From: an uncultured Bacteroidia bacterium
GTDB lineage: Bacteria; Bacteroidota; Bacteroidia; JANWVE01
DNA length: 62,115 bases
Assembly: GCA_938028625.1 (NCBI GenBank)
Contig: CALIZB010000035.1
Span: 1 to 62,115 of the forward strand
Direction of reading: 5' to 3'
Shown: in pieces, positions 18,208-27,605 of the stretch
How positions within the stretch are numbered: position 1 is the stretch's first letter
Layout of the letters: each line of letters opens with the position of its first letter
The notes under the pieces: model-generated
Seen by the model: the letters and a program-made list of their open reading frames with translations, nothing else
What the model was told of the DNA's origin: nothing
The model's database searches: none
Translations under genes and position numbers: made by a program

Positions 18208-19770
18208 TTACTTTATACTTACATATACATCTGCCATATTTGTAGGAACTTTGCGATAATTTTTCAGTAATGTAGGTAGATAGCGTTGTAGTTCTGGAAA
18301 CAAACCAAATTCATCTATAAAAAGAGCTGGAGGATCTTTTTGAAAAGCGTCATATATGTCAGGAAGGGTTTCTTTTTTTGAAATTAGCCTACGGTTTTGG
18401 TTATGCTTAAAAAAAGCCATTTTGTAGTAGGCAATACTGAAATTTGTATATTGTGTAGCACACTTGCGGTTCAGTTTTACATACCATTCTGGGCGGTAGG
18501 AAAGAATAAGAATGCGCTGTTCGGGTTCACTGTGTAAGTCAATTATTTTTTGAAAATTTGCCCATTGCAAAGAAAGGTCATGATACAGCATATAATTTTG
18601 GCTTACCCACCCCTTCGGCTTGATGATTTTTTGAGAAACAAAATACTGATACAGATTAGGACTTGCAATAACCACGTACAAAAACAGATTAAAACTAAAA
18701 AAAGCTGTAATTCCTAGCCAAAAAACTCTTTTAAGCCATTTTTTTTGAAGGGTAAGAAAAAATACCGCCAAGAAAATACTCAAAAATGGTGCAGTTTGCA
18801 ATATGTAGTGAAAATATAAGCGTCTTACACCCAGAATAATTCCTATAAAGGAAGTAATAAAGCATATAATAATAATGGTATGTCCCCTGCGTCTTTGTAT
18901 GTTGTAGGATATTTTTCCAAAATACCATAGTAATGCTCCCCATATACCTAATACAAGAAAAATTCCCCACCCCCTGATAATATCCATCAAACTCTGACTA
19001 ACAGAAAGCGTTTCATGCGGATTTTTACCAATAAGAATGTAATCTAAATTATATACTATTCCAATATCCCAGAAACTCTTCCAATGTCCTGTTATGAAAC
19101 GAATAAAACCATACAGCAAAACAGGGAGAACAAAGAAAAAAAACATTTCAAACAAGTGTTTTGGTTTGGGTGCAAAAACTACTATATATCCCATTATAAT
19201 TCCTACAATATGTGTTATTGCTTGATATTTGAACCAAAAAGCAAAAAACAGACATAGTCCGATTTTTACAAACAGCCATTCGTCATACTGCCCTATATCG
19301 TCAGTGTATTTTATGAGAAAAAACAAGCTCAGTACTACGGGCAGATTCATTAAAAGTTCGCCATTTAATTCCTGCGTATTCCACGGGATACTAGTCAGAA
19401 GAATATAAAAGTAGGCAGGCAATAAAGAAGGTTCGGGTAAAAGCCTGAAATTGTTCACTACATCTACCAGAAGCAATGCAGTAAGATAAATCCAAAGTAT
19501 AGCAAATATTTTAATTGCCATTAGACTGTATTTTCCAAAAATCCTGTATGCAAAAGAATACAGTCCAACCAACAGAGGGGGTTTATTGTCCCAGGCATCA
19601 GTATAGTTTTTTCCTTTCTCCACTACACGCTGTGCGCATATATAATAACTTGCTTCATCTGTAAGAACATGATGCTTATCCAAAGAAGGCAGGCGAAGTA
19701 TAATTACAAAAATCAAGAGAAATATATATGGAACTATACTGTTTTTTTGCTGAAATAGATTGATCCACAT
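18208..19770 (-). CDS. GT39/ArnT-like membrane glycosyltransferase
   Basis: A 520-residue integral membrane protein with about ten hydrophobic helices. The N-terminal luminal loop has LPSLDKHHVLTDEASYYICAQ, where the acidic residues resemble the catalytic Asp/Glu of GT-C family enzymes such as ArnT and PMT; DAWDNKPPLLVGLYSFAYRIFGKYS also fits. It probably transfers a sugar from a polyprenyl-phosphate donor to a lipid or glycan on the periplasmic face. I set the start at the ATG at 19770; the extended frame begins inside the promoter region. A TATCTTTG -7 element is at 19779-19786, eight bases upstream. The gene lies 47 bases after fmt on the same strand. Confidence 0.8.
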   Translation of the reverse strand: MWINLFQQKNSIVPYIFLLIFVIILRLPSLDKHHVLTDEASYYICAQRVVEKGKNYTDAWDNKPPLLVGLYSFAYRIFGKYSLMAIKIFAILWIYLTALLLVDVVNNFRLLPEPSLLPAYFYILLTSIPWNTQELNGELLMNLPVVLSLFFLIKYTDDIGQYDEWLFVKIGLCLFFAFWFKYQAITHIVGIIMGYIVVFAPKPKHLFEMFFFFVLPVLLYGFIRFITGHWKSFWDIGIVYNLDYILIGKNPHETLSVSQSLMDIIRGWGIFLVLGIWGALLWYFGKISYNIQRRRGHTIIIICFITSFIGIILGVRRLYFHYILQTAPFLSIFLAVFFLTLQKKWLKRVFWLGITAFFSFNLFLYVVIASPNLYQYFVSQKIIKPKGWVSQNYMLYHDLSLQWANFQKIIDLHSEPEQRILILSYRPEWYVKLNRKCATQYTNFSIAYYKMAFFKHNQNRRLISKKETLPDIYDAFQKDPPALFIDEFGLFPELQRYLPTLLKNYRKVPTNMADVYVSIK

Positions 19771-19817
19771 TCCTGTTACAAAGATAGACAAACACAATGA
19801 GATAAAAAGATGACCGC

Positions 19818-20741
19818 CTAAAGTTTGTTGCCGCGAAGAAATTCTTTCGTGTACATTTTCTTTTTGCCTTCTTTTTGCAGGGAAAGGATATTTACATAAC
19901 CATCAGACGTGTGCACATGTATATAGGTTTTGTTATCTGTTTCAATATGACCTATAAAATGGGAGTGTGCTTCCAACACAGGCTGTACTTCATGTATTTT
20001 GTAATAATTGCCATTAAGTAATGTCCATGCAGAGGGATAGGGATTTAGTCCTCTGACAAAATTGTAAATTTCTGTTGCTTTTTTATTCCAGTTTATTTGT
20101 GTGTTTTCTTTGCTGAGTTTGGGAGCGGGTTTAAGTTCAGCAAAATCTGGCTGAGGAGTGGGTTTGAGAGTATTTTTCCATAATCCTTCTATGGTTCTCA
20201 GTACTAAGCTACTGCCTTTTTCACACATAATCTGATACAGTTCGCCTGCTGTCATGCTGTTGCTGATAGCAATTTTTTCCTGCAACAAGATATTTCCTGT
20301 ATCAATTTGATTATCAATTAAAAATGTAGTAACACCTGTTTCTTTTTCCCCATTGATAATTGCCCACTGAATAGGTGCGGCACCCCTGTACTGTGGTAGA
20401 TAAGAAGTATGTAAATTAAATGTGCCTAGTTTTGGAATTTTCCACACACTTTCAGGTAAAATACGAAAAGCTACCACTACCTGTATATCGGGTTGCCATT
20501 CATTCAGTGTTTGGACAAAAGACTCTTCTTTCAGGTTTTGAGGTTGTAGTATTGGGATATTATGTTGCAGAGCATATTCCTTTACAGCAGAGAAATGCAT
20601 TTTTCGTCCTCTGCCTGCGGGTTTATCGGGGGTAGTAACTACTCCTTTAACATTGTATCCTGCTTGAAGTATAACATCAAGACAAAAAACTGCAATCTCG
20701 GGAGTTCCCATAAAAACAAGCACAGGTTGTTTTTTTTCCAT
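19818..20741 (-). CDS. fmt: Methionyl-tRNA formyltransferase
   Basis: Formylates initiator Met-tRNA with 10-formyl-tetrahydrofolate. The 307-residue product has VFMGTPEIAVFCLDV at the N-terminus, the catalytic block FNLHTSYLPQYRGAAPIQWAI (Asn-His and the later Asp in NQIDTG) and a C-terminal OB-like tRNA-binding domain. The ATG at 20741 is six bases after a TACTTTTG -7 element (20748-20755); the longer frame begins at the TTG of that element. A start this near the promoter implies a leaderless or near-leaderless mRNA. Complete and presumably active. Confidence 0.96.
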   Translation of the reverse strand: MEKKQPVLVFMGTPEIAVFCLDVILQAGYNVKGVVTTPDKPAGRGRKMHFSAVKEYALQHNIPILQPQNLKEESFVQTLNEWQPDIQVVVAFRILPESVWKIPKLGTFNLHTSYLPQYRGAAPIQWAIINGEKETGVTTFLIDNQIDTGNILLQEKIAISNSMTAGELYQIMCEKGSSLVLRTIEGLWKNTLKPTPQPDFAELKPAPKLSKENTQINWNKKATEIYNFVRGLNPYPSAWTLLNGNYYKIHEVQPVLEAHSHFIGHIETDNKTYIHVHTSDGYVNILSLQKEGKKKMYTKEFLRGNKL

Positions 20742-20773
20742 TACCTGCAAAAGTATAAAAGAAATACCACTGT

Positions 20774-22054
20774 TTATTCTTTTAGCTGATATTTCTGCAT
20801 GTATTTTTGATAAAGTTCTGTTTGAATACTGGTTAGTTGAATTTCTCTACCTTGTACAAAGGCTTTGTAAAGAATACTTGTTTTCATATCTAATGCGTCC
20901 CCTTCACTAATAAATAAAGTAGCTTCTTTACCTACTTCAAGGCTTCCTGTTCTGTCTGCAATACCAAGTATTTGAGCAGTATAAAGCGTAATAGATTTGA
21001 GCGCCTCTTCGTGAGGTAATCCGTAGGCTATAGCAGTACCTGCTAAAAAAGGTAAATTACGCTGTTGCCAAAAACCGTCCATAGAAAGGCAGAATTTTAC
21101 TCCTGCGTCATATAGAATTTTGGGTTTTTTGTAGGGCAAATCAATGTCTTCATCTTCACGGTCAGGCAGGCTGTGGATACGTTCTAGAACCACAGGAATT
21201 TTCTTCTCTGCTAATAATTTAGCTATTTTCCAACTGTCACTTGCCCCAACAAGAACAAGTTTAACCTTGTATTTTTCAGACAGTTCTAATGCAGTATAGA
21301 TTTGTTTAAGTTCATTAGCTACCGCAAAAACGGGAGTTTTTTGTTCAAAAACAGGGAGCATAGCTTCCCAACGTTGGTCAATTTGAGTAACAGTATTAGC
21401 TTTTTTAGCTATATAGTAAGTATAAGCCTCTTCAAATGCTTTAAAGAGTTCTTTGACACGCTTTTCTTGATTTTCTTTTTGTTTTCCTTCTTTGTCTTCT
21501 CCGTATATCCTGAAAGAAGGGATATTTACATACATAGCATCATCTTTTTTGAGAGTAGCATCTTCCCAGTGCCATGCATCTAGATACATTATAGAGGACA
21601 AACCTGAAATTAAACCTGCGGTAGGTGCAATTTGAGCTATTAAAATACCATTATAGCGTACTGTAGGAATAACCTTGGAGTCTGTATTAAATCCGATTTG
21701 TGCGCGTATATTAGGCGTAATCACACCTACTTCGGAATAATCCCGTGTAGCGCGGGCGGCTTCAATTTCTGCTAATCCCAAAATAGTATTGGGAGCGATA
21801 AAACCTGGGTATACATGTTTTCCCTGTGCATCTATAATAGTAGCGTTATTAGGCGCGTTTTGAACATTTCCTATTTGTGTAACTTTCCCATCTTCTATAA
21901 GTATATCTCCCATAAAAGTGCCTTTTTCTGATGCGGTATGCAAAGTTGCCTGCTTTATCCATATCGGGGTTTTGGCAGGGTTAGCAGGAACGGGCTGTTG
22001 TGCGGATACATACCCAGATATACACACAAAGAAAATACAAAACCAGTTTTTCAT
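20774..22054 (-). CDS. Exported amidohydrolase-like protein lacking metal ligands
   Basis: A 426-residue protein with a signal peptide (ending near YVSAQ) and an amidohydrolase-type TIM barrel. The composite beta domain (GDILIEDGKVTQIG, DAQGKHVYPGF) and the C-terminal LEVGKEATLFISEGDAL are clear. The place where the family has HxH after PGF reads IAPNTILGL, and the later strand positions read LVLVGASDSW and CLSMDGFW, so metal-binding histidines are absent. It probably does not hydrolyse amides. I start at the ATG at 22054, preceded by a GGAGG sequence. Bacteroidota carry similar degenerate paralogues. Periplasmic by inference. Confidence 0.85.
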   Translation of the reverse strand: MKNWFCIFFVCISGYVSAQQPVPANPAKTPIWIKQATLHTASEKGTFMGDILIEDGKVTQIGNVQNAPNNATIIDAQGKHVYPGFIAPNTILGLAEIEAARATRDYSEVGVITPNIRAQIGFNTDSKVIPTVRYNGILIAQIAPTAGLISGLSSIMYLDAWHWEDATLKKDDAMYVNIPSFRIYGEDKEGKQKENQEKRVKELFKAFEEAYTYYIAKKANTVTQIDQRWEAMLPVFEQKTPVFAVANELKQIYTALELSEKYKVKLVLVGASDSWKIAKLLAEKKIPVVLERIHSLPDREDEDIDLPYKKPKILYDAGVKFCLSMDGFWQQRNLPFLAGTAIAYGLPHEEALKSITLYTAQILGIADRTGSLEVGKEATLFISEGDALDMKTSILYKAFVQGREIQLTSIQTELYQKYMQKYQLKE

Positions 22055-22189
22055 AATCCTCCGCAAGTTAATAAAAAACTACATACCTGATTTTTTGTTC
22101 AACTCTTACTAAAAGAAAAACACATACCTGTAACCTATATTTCAAAATTTTGTTATAATTTTATACATTTGCAATATCTCGTTTTGTTC

Positions 22190-22666
22190 ATGGATATACA
22201 AACTAAAATATATTCTTACTGTAACGGCAATAAAGACTTGGATAAAGCCCTCAAAGATTTTCCGCAAGAAATGTGGGCTTACAGACCTACACCCCAAAGC
22301 TGGAGCATCAACCAGATTTTGGCACATTTAGCGGATAGTGAAGCTCATGCGTATATACGCCTACGTAAAATTGTGGCTGAACCTGAAAAAATGATAATAG
22401 GTTATGACCAAGATAAATGGGCAGACTATTTGTTTTATGAAAAACAAGATGCTACTTTATCCCTCATGACATTTAAATTTCTGCGTACCGCCAACGGGGA
22501 ACTACTTAAAATTATTCCCAACGAAGTATGGGAACATTATGTGTTTCATGATGAGTACGGTAAAATGACCCTGCATGACTGGTTGGACAGATACGAAAGA
22601 CACTTGCATTTACATATTTTTCAGATGTACAGAAACTTAAAATCTTGGGAGGAGGAAGCTAATTAG
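22190..22666 (+). CDS. DinB/YfiT-type four-helix metal protein
   Basis: A 158-residue four-helix bundle of the DinB superfamily. The first helix pair has YRPTPQSWSINQILAHLADSEAHAY, giving the conserved His of the first metal site, and the C-terminal helix has RYERHLHLHI, which supplies further histidines. Members bind Zn or Ni and include bacillithiol or mycothiol S-transferases; a bshC gene occurs at 40934-42463, so a thiol-transferase role is possible but is only inference. The start is the ATG at 22190, not the TTG inside the -7 element TACATTTG (22164-22171). One base separates its stop from the following barrel protein. Confidence 0.85.
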   Translation: MDIQTKIYSYCNGNKDLDKALKDFPQEMWAYRPTPQSWSINQILAHLADSEAHAYIRLRKIVAEPEKMIIGYDQDKWADYLFYEKQDATLSLMTFKFLRTANGELLKIIPNEVWEHYVFHDEYGKMTLHDWLDRYERHLHLHIFQMYRNLKSWEEEAN

Positions 22667-22667
22667 T

Positions 22668-23411
22668 ATGCAAAAATGTGCTGTATTTTTTTTACTGTTA
22701 CAGATGTTTTATCTTGTTTCTGCACAGGAAAAAGAAGAAACTGCTTATAATCATGCTTTTGTATTCAATGTACCTAAACTGCATTCCACAGGTTCAATTG
22801 GTATAGATTTACAGTATCAGAAAAAACTAGAAAAGTACGAAAAGTACACGGGTTTTCTCAATGTATCTTTTAATGCTATCAAGCACCCGAAGGAGCTTCG
22901 TTATCGTTCCAACTTATATGAAAGCAACAGTTTTGTACTTGGTAAGTTGAATTATTTCACCATTTTGCAGACTACCCTCGGAGTTGATAAAAATTTATTA
23001 GAAACCTCTTTTCTCAATCAAGTAAACGTTAATGCAGGGATAGGCATAGGCCCATCAATAGGTATACTCACCCCATATTATTTAGATATTTATGTTTCGC
23101 AAGTCAATGGTAATCCTGTAACGCCTTACACGATACAAGAACCTTATGACCCTACTAAACATAATGCTACCAATATCTATGGTGCATCAGGGTATTTTAC
23201 AGGGTTTAATAAAAGCACACTTAAAGCAGGGCTGGGTACAAGAATACAGATTCAGACAGATATAGAAGACGGAAGGCATTTTGTACGCGGACTTATGTTT
23301 GGCTTACAAAGTGATTTCTTTTTCAGACCTATTCCTATGGTGTATAAAGCTAAACAGTATCAGGCATTTCATGGTTTGTTTCTGGGTGTATTACTCGGCA
23401 GTAAATGGTAA
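22668..23411 (+). CDS. Outer membrane beta-barrel-like protein
   Basis: A 247-residue exported protein. The signal peptide is MQKCAVFFLLLQMFYLVSAQ. The rest alternates polar and aromatic residues in a way consistent with antiparallel membrane strands (for instance GSIGIDLQYQKKLEKYEKYTGFLNVSFNAI and NVNAGIGIGPSIGIL), and it ends FLGVLLGSKW with a C-terminal aromatic, as barrel proteins do. No named family is recognised. It follows the DinB gene after one base and precedes the GT4 gene after three, so all three belong to one operon. Confidence 0.7.
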   Translation: MQKCAVFFLLLQMFYLVSAQEKEETAYNHAFVFNVPKLHSTGSIGIDLQYQKKLEKYEKYTGFLNVSFNAIKHPKELRYRSNLYESNSFVLGKLNYFTILQTTLGVDKNLLETSFLNQVNVNAGIGIGPSIGILTPYYLDIYVSQVNGNPVTPYTIQEPYDPTKHNATNIYGASGYFTGFNKSTLKAGLGTRIQIQTDIEDGRHFVRGLMFGLQSDFFFRPIPMVYKAKQYQAFHGLFLGVLLGSKW

Positions 23412-23414
23412 AAC

Positions 23415-24650
23415 ATGCACATTGTATATCTGCATCAGTATTTTTGTCCCCCTGGCGGAAGCGGAAATAATCGCTCTTTTGAATTTGCCAAAGAATGGGC
23501 TAAAAATCATACGGTTACAGTAATTACTACCAAAGCGTATTTTCCCAAAAACTATTTTCAAAATCATGTTTTTTTTAATGGTATTTGTCATCTCAATATT
23601 GATAACATTCAGGTCAAGGTACTCAATATTGAGTATTCGCATACCATGAATTACTTTCAACGTATACATGTATTCATAAAATACATGTTAAGTACGCTGA
23701 AATACATAAAACAGAATAAAACTATGGATATCATTTATGCCTCTTCTACTCCTTTAAGCGTAGGCTGGATAGCATACAAACTCTATAAAAAGTATAATAT
23801 CCCTTATTTTTTTGAGGTAGTAGATTTATGGCCTGACGTACCCATAGAAATGGGCATTATTCGTAATCCGCTACTTAAATGGTGGCTCTGGAAATGGGAA
23901 AAAAAAATTTATACTCATGCCAAAGCCATTATTACTCTTTCACAAGGTATGACAGACAGAATAGTCAAAAAAGGTATACCTGCAAATAAAGTTTTTACCC
24001 TTCCAAATGGTACAGATACAAGTTTTTTCAAACCTTGTTCTGAAGAAGTCAAAAAACAATATAAAACCGCACTTGGTTTTAAGGAAAGTGATATTATTGT
24101 ATTGTATTCAGGCACAGTAGGTAGAGCAAATGGCGTACATAATCTTATACAAGTTGCTCATTTAGCTCAAAAAGACGGATTAAATCAAGTAAAATTTGTT
24201 ATTCTCGGTTCAGGAAATAGAATTCATCAGGTCAAAACACTTGCTCAAAAATATCAACTTGATAATGTTTTGTTTTTTGAACCTGTACCTAAAAAAGATA
24301 TTTTACCCTATTTGCATGCGGCAGATATTGGGGTAATTACCTTTGAAAATTATCCCATACTCAACACAAATAGTGCCAATAAGTTTTTTGATTATCTTGC
24401 TGTTGGACTTCCTGTATGTGCAAATTATCAGGGCTGGCAAGCAGATATAGCCCATGAAAAAGCTGGTTTATTTGCACCTTGCAATAACATAAAAATTTTT
24501 TATCAAAATCTTAAAAAGATGGTATTAAATTCAGAAATTCGTATTATATTTGCTCTTCATGCGGTTGAGCTTGTACAACAGTATGACAGAAAATATTTAT
24601 CTCACCAAACCTTAAGCTTGCTTGAAGAAAAACATGAAACTACAAAATGA
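23415..24650 (+). CDS. Glycosyltransferase family 4 (WbuB-like)
   Basis: A 411-residue GT-B enzyme likely to add a sugar to a surface polysaccharide. The N-terminal donor-less domain begins MHIVYLHQYFCPPGGSGNNRSFEFAKEWAKNHTVTVIT, and the C-terminal domain contains VLYSGTVGRANGVHNLIQVA, VILGSGNRIHQVK and VITFENYPILNTNSANKFFDYLAVGLPV, with the EX7E-type pattern replaced by a SANKFFDY form seen in WbuB/WcaI proteins. It is cytosolic or membrane-associated. Its 3' end overlaps the response-regulator gene by 17 bases. Confidence 0.9.
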   Translation: MHIVYLHQYFCPPGGSGNNRSFEFAKEWAKNHTVTVITTKAYFPKNYFQNHVFFNGICHLNIDNIQVKVLNIEYSHTMNYFQRIHVFIKYMLSTLKYIKQNKTMDIIYASSTPLSVGWIAYKLYKKYNIPYFFEVVDLWPDVPIEMGIIRNPLLKWWLWKWEKKIYTHAKAIITLSQGMTDRIVKKGIPANKVFTLPNGTDTSFFKPCSEEVKKQYKTALGFKESDIIVLYSGTVGRANGVHNLIQVAHLAQKDGLNQVKFVILGSGNRIHQVKTLAQKYQLDNVLFFEPVPKKDILPYLHAADIGVITFENYPILNTNSANKFFDYLAVGLPVCANYQGWQADIAHEKAGLFAPCNNIKIFYQNLKKMVLNSEIRIIFALHAVELVQQYDRKYLSHQTLSLLEEKHETTK

Positions 24651-25302
24651 GTCTGAAAAAGAAACTTATAATGTTTTACTTGTAGATGACCACCAAATGT
24701 TTCTTGACGGTCTGGAGTTTATTTTAAGCAAAGAACCTGATTTGTCCGTGATAGCAGAAGCTAATAATGGTAAAAATGCTCTACCGCTTGTAAAAAATAT
24801 GCAAGTAGACCTTGTCATTACCGACATTAATATGCCTGAAATGGACGGTATAACACTTACCAAGCATATAAAACAAGAATATCCTCATATAAAAGTGCTT
24901 GTGTTATCTATGCATAATGAAAAAAGCATTATTAGTCAAATTATGCAAAGTGAAGCAGATGGATACGTGCTTAAAAACTGTCGCAAGCAGGAACTGCTAC
25001 TTGCTATCCGTACTGTACTGGATAATGGCACGTATTATTGTAAAGAAGTAGCAAACCTTATACGGGAGAACTACAAAACTCTGACTAGTCAGGAAAAAAT
25101 AGAACTTACCCCGCGAGAAAAAGAGATACTAGAACTGATTGTGCAGGAATATTCCAGTCAGGAAATTGCAGAGAAATTGCATATCAGTAAAAGAACCGTA
25201 GATACACACCGGATAAACATTATGGAAAAAACTAATTCCAATACACTTATCGGACTGATAAAATATGCTATACAGCATAAAATACTCAATGTATTGATAT
25301 AA
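24634..25302 (+). CDS. NarL/FixJ-type response regulator (LuxR HTH)
   Basis: A 222-residue transcription factor. The receiver has DD at 18-19, phospho-acceptor Asp64 in LVITDINMPEMDG and Lys114 in YVLKN. The LuxR-type HTH follows (LTPREKEILELIVQEYSSQEIAEKLHISKRTVDTHRINIMEK). No histidine kinase is adjacent, so the partner is encoded elsewhere. The start at 24634 is the first ATG; the frame from 24622 begins at TTG. It overlaps the GT4 gene by 17 bases, which couples a regulator to glycan synthesis. Confidence 0.92.
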   Translation: MKLQNESEKETYNVLLVDDHQMFLDGLEFILSKEPDLSVIAEANNGKNALPLVKNMQVDLVITDINMPEMDGITLTKHIKQEYPHIKVLVLSMHNEKSIISQIMQSEADGYVLKNCRKQELLLAIRTVLDNGTYYCKEVANLIRENYKTLTSQEKIELTPREKEILELIVQEYSSQEIAEKLHISKRTVDTHRINIMEKTNSNTLIGLIKYAIQHKILNVLI

Positions 25303-25328
25303 AATTCAGATAGAGTAAAAACAAATAA

Positions 25329-27368
25329 TTACTTAATAATAGCAAACTTACCTGTTTTAATATCTCCGTTATCTAAATTTTTTACAGTGTAGAGATATAG
25401 ACCCGTACTTATATTTTGTTTATTTTGGGAGAGTACGTCCCAAGCATGTTCTCCGCCTGAAAACTGAACCTTTTTGTTGGTAGCATAGTCTTTGAACCAC
25501 TGTATATCACTGCCATTATAGCTATCAGCGTCATGGTTAAGAGTAGCTACAATATCTCCTGCTAATGTATAAATTCTGATTTCTGCCCTGCGGGGAAGGT
25601 TATAGAAATATATTTTTTTACCTCTGTCCCCTTCACCGTCCCATGCGGCGTTTATACGAAATGGATTAGGATAAACTCCTATCTCCGTAGAAACAGGATT
25701 ATCAGGAGTAGTACCTGGGAATACACTTATTGCATTTGCCGTAATACTGGACTCCAAAGATTTGATATTGAGGCTATCTACCCCTTTATCAAAAGCTGTT
25801 ACAACAAACATATACTGCCAGCCGTTAAGTAGTCCGCCGAGTTCGTACTTGAACCAGTATTTTGTCGTATCATTTTGAAAAATCATTGGGCTTGAGAGTT
25901 CTATATTTTTGAATCCATTGTTATATCCAATAGCGTTTCCAGTGGAGTCCCATTGTTGCCACAATTTAAGGTTATTGATTAAGTTTCCATTTTTATCATC
26001 ACCAGGATTTGTACCATAGAGTCTAAATCCTTCAAAATCCTTTCGTTTGGATATAGGATCTATGCTATTTAATGCCGCTCTATCCCAGTAAATAGTAGCT
26101 TTATTACTTTCTAAAACAATCTTGGTTTTGGGAGTAGCAGGAGGTTCGGGCAGGATAAAGCGGTCTATAACACCGTCATTATCTAAATCTTCCCCTGGGT
26201 CTAATACGCCGTTTCCGTTGCTATCTTCTCCGTTATACGCTTGTTGTACCTGTATAGCATTGCTGACTAATTCTGTTCTTGCAAAAGGTGTATCAGAGTT
26301 TGTACCGCTTTGGAGTTTTTTTGCACACAAAAAAGCTATGGTAAAGTTAATTTTTTCACCAGGTAGAACCTGTACAATGGGTCCCATAGTGAGCAGTTGT
26401 ACATTATTTCCAGGGGATTTGAACGCGTCAGGGTTAGATACAAAATCATGTCCTGAACGCATGCGTGCATAGCGCTGAATATCGTCATTAGGTCCTGTAC
26501 CGCTACCAGTACCGTTAAATGTCCAAAAGTTACAGAATACTTTACTGTTGTTCAAGGACGGAGTATACAGTTGATTTCTGAACACTGTACCCAAAAACTT
26601 TATAGCACCATAAGATTGTGCTTGTAAATAGTCTGACGAGATAGGGTTAGCATGAAAAGCATAAACAAGGTTATGTTCAGGCAAAAAACCTCCTCCACCT
26701 TTGTTAAAAAAGGCACTACCGCTTTCTGTGGTAGCCCTTATGTTTCGTACTACCAAATCTGACCAAAAGCCAAGATACACACTGTCCCATACTTCTGTAG
26801 AAGCATTAGTAATATGATAATCTACAATAACAAAGTAATCTGCATAAGAAAAGTTGTACGCATAAGTACGCTGTTCTACATCTGCACCCAAAGGAAATTG
26901 ATGCTGGTCAATGGGGACGGTAGTTCCAGGTACAATTACGTTTTTATCGGTATAAGTACATATTTTATCCTGATGACTGATAGCACTTGCACTGTAAAAT
27001 GAAGAGCTTGTCAGGGAAGAGCGTTCTATAATAGTGCTTCCTACGGGTGCGGTAAATTCGTATCCTCTTTTACCCAGAGCATACCCTGACGGGTCGTCAA
27101 CTGCCCCTGTACTTACGCGTATGCTGCCAAGAACCTTTGCACCTATCCACAGACCGCCTTCAAAAAGATGTTCTGTTTTAGAACCATTAGGATACTGCAT
27201 GGAAGGAGGACCATTGGGGTTAGAACGTACATCAGGTTTGCCAATAGTACCTACATTAGTTACAGACAGACCTAAATTACCTATATCTACGGTAGTTCTT
27301 ACAAAACTTGACTGTGCAAATAAGCAGGCGATTAAGATTGTATTTAGCCAAAGTAAAACACTCTTCAT
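25329..27368 (-). CDS. Large secreted protein with Ca-type DxDxDG loop and FlgD-like/T9SS tail
   Basis: A 679-residue exported protein. The signal peptide is about residues 1-19. The long N-terminal region (20-430) contains GGLWIGAKV and a WDSVYLGFWSDLVVRNI segment. A calcium-loop-like run EDSNGNGVLDPGEDLDNDGVIDRF follows, then a fibronectin-like part, and the C-terminus (IGVYPNPFRINAAW through NDIKTGKFAIIK-like residues) is a sorting/FlgD-like domain. It is typical of type IX secretion cargo. It stands convergent with the LuxR regulator (26-base gap). The substrate or binding role is not known. Confidence 0.82.
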   Translation of the reverse strand: MKSVLLWLNTILIACLFAQSSFVRTTVDIGNLGLSVTNVGTIGKPDVRSNPNGPPSMQYPNGSKTEHLFEGGLWIGAKVLGSIRVSTGAVDDPSGYALGKRGYEFTAPVGSTIIERSSLTSSSFYSASAISHQDKICTYTDKNVIVPGTTVPIDQHQFPLGADVEQRTYAYNFSYADYFVIVDYHITNASTEVWDSVYLGFWSDLVVRNIRATTESGSAFFNKGGGGFLPEHNLVYAFHANPISSDYLQAQSYGAIKFLGTVFRNQLYTPSLNNSKVFCNFWTFNGTGSGTGPNDDIQRYARMRSGHDFVSNPDAFKSPGNNVQLLTMGPIVQVLPGEKINFTIAFLCAKKLQSGTNSDTPFARTELVSNAIQVQQAYNGEDSNGNGVLDPGEDLDNDGVIDRFILPEPPATPKTKIVLESNKATIYWDRAALNSIDPISKRKDFEGFRLYGTNPGDDKNGNLINNLKLWQQWDSTGNAIGYNNGFKNIELSSPMIFQNDTTKYWFKYELGGLLNGWQYMFVVTAFDKGVDSLNIKSLESSITANAISVFPGTTPDNPVSTEIGVYPNPFRINAAWDGEGDRGKKIYFYNLPRRAEIRIYTLAGDIVATLNHDADSYNGSDIQWFKDYATNKKVQFSGGEHAWDVLSQNKQNISTGLYLYTVKNLDNGDIKTGKFAIIK

Positions 27369-27457
27369 AACTGCAAATATGAGTTAATTATACAGATTTA
27401 GCAAATTATGAAATTATTAAGTAGAGAAAAGTATATCATAAAAGCCTGCTTTCATGT

Positions 27458-27559
27458 CTACTCTATCATCACAAAAGCACTCCAATGGTAAGGTTCTTTA
27501 TATTGTTTTCTAATTTGTTTTTGTGCGGTTTTAGAAGCAATATGTTTTCTTACACTTTT
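27458..27559 (-). pseudogene. CHAT-domain C-terminal remnant (probable)
   Basis: In the 237-base gap between two minus-strand genes, a frame of about 33 codons ends in TAG and reads, near its end, QIRKQYKEPYHWSAFVMIE. This resembles the conserved C-terminus of CHAT (caspase-like) domains, where the last strand reads PYYWAAFVLIG. There is no start codon, and a TGA opens the frame, so it is at best a stub of a lost gene. The match is short and chance is possible. Confidence 0.4.
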
Positions 27560-27605
27560 TCACTTCAAAAATACTAAAAAAGAAAATGGGTCTGCATATG
27601 ATATT

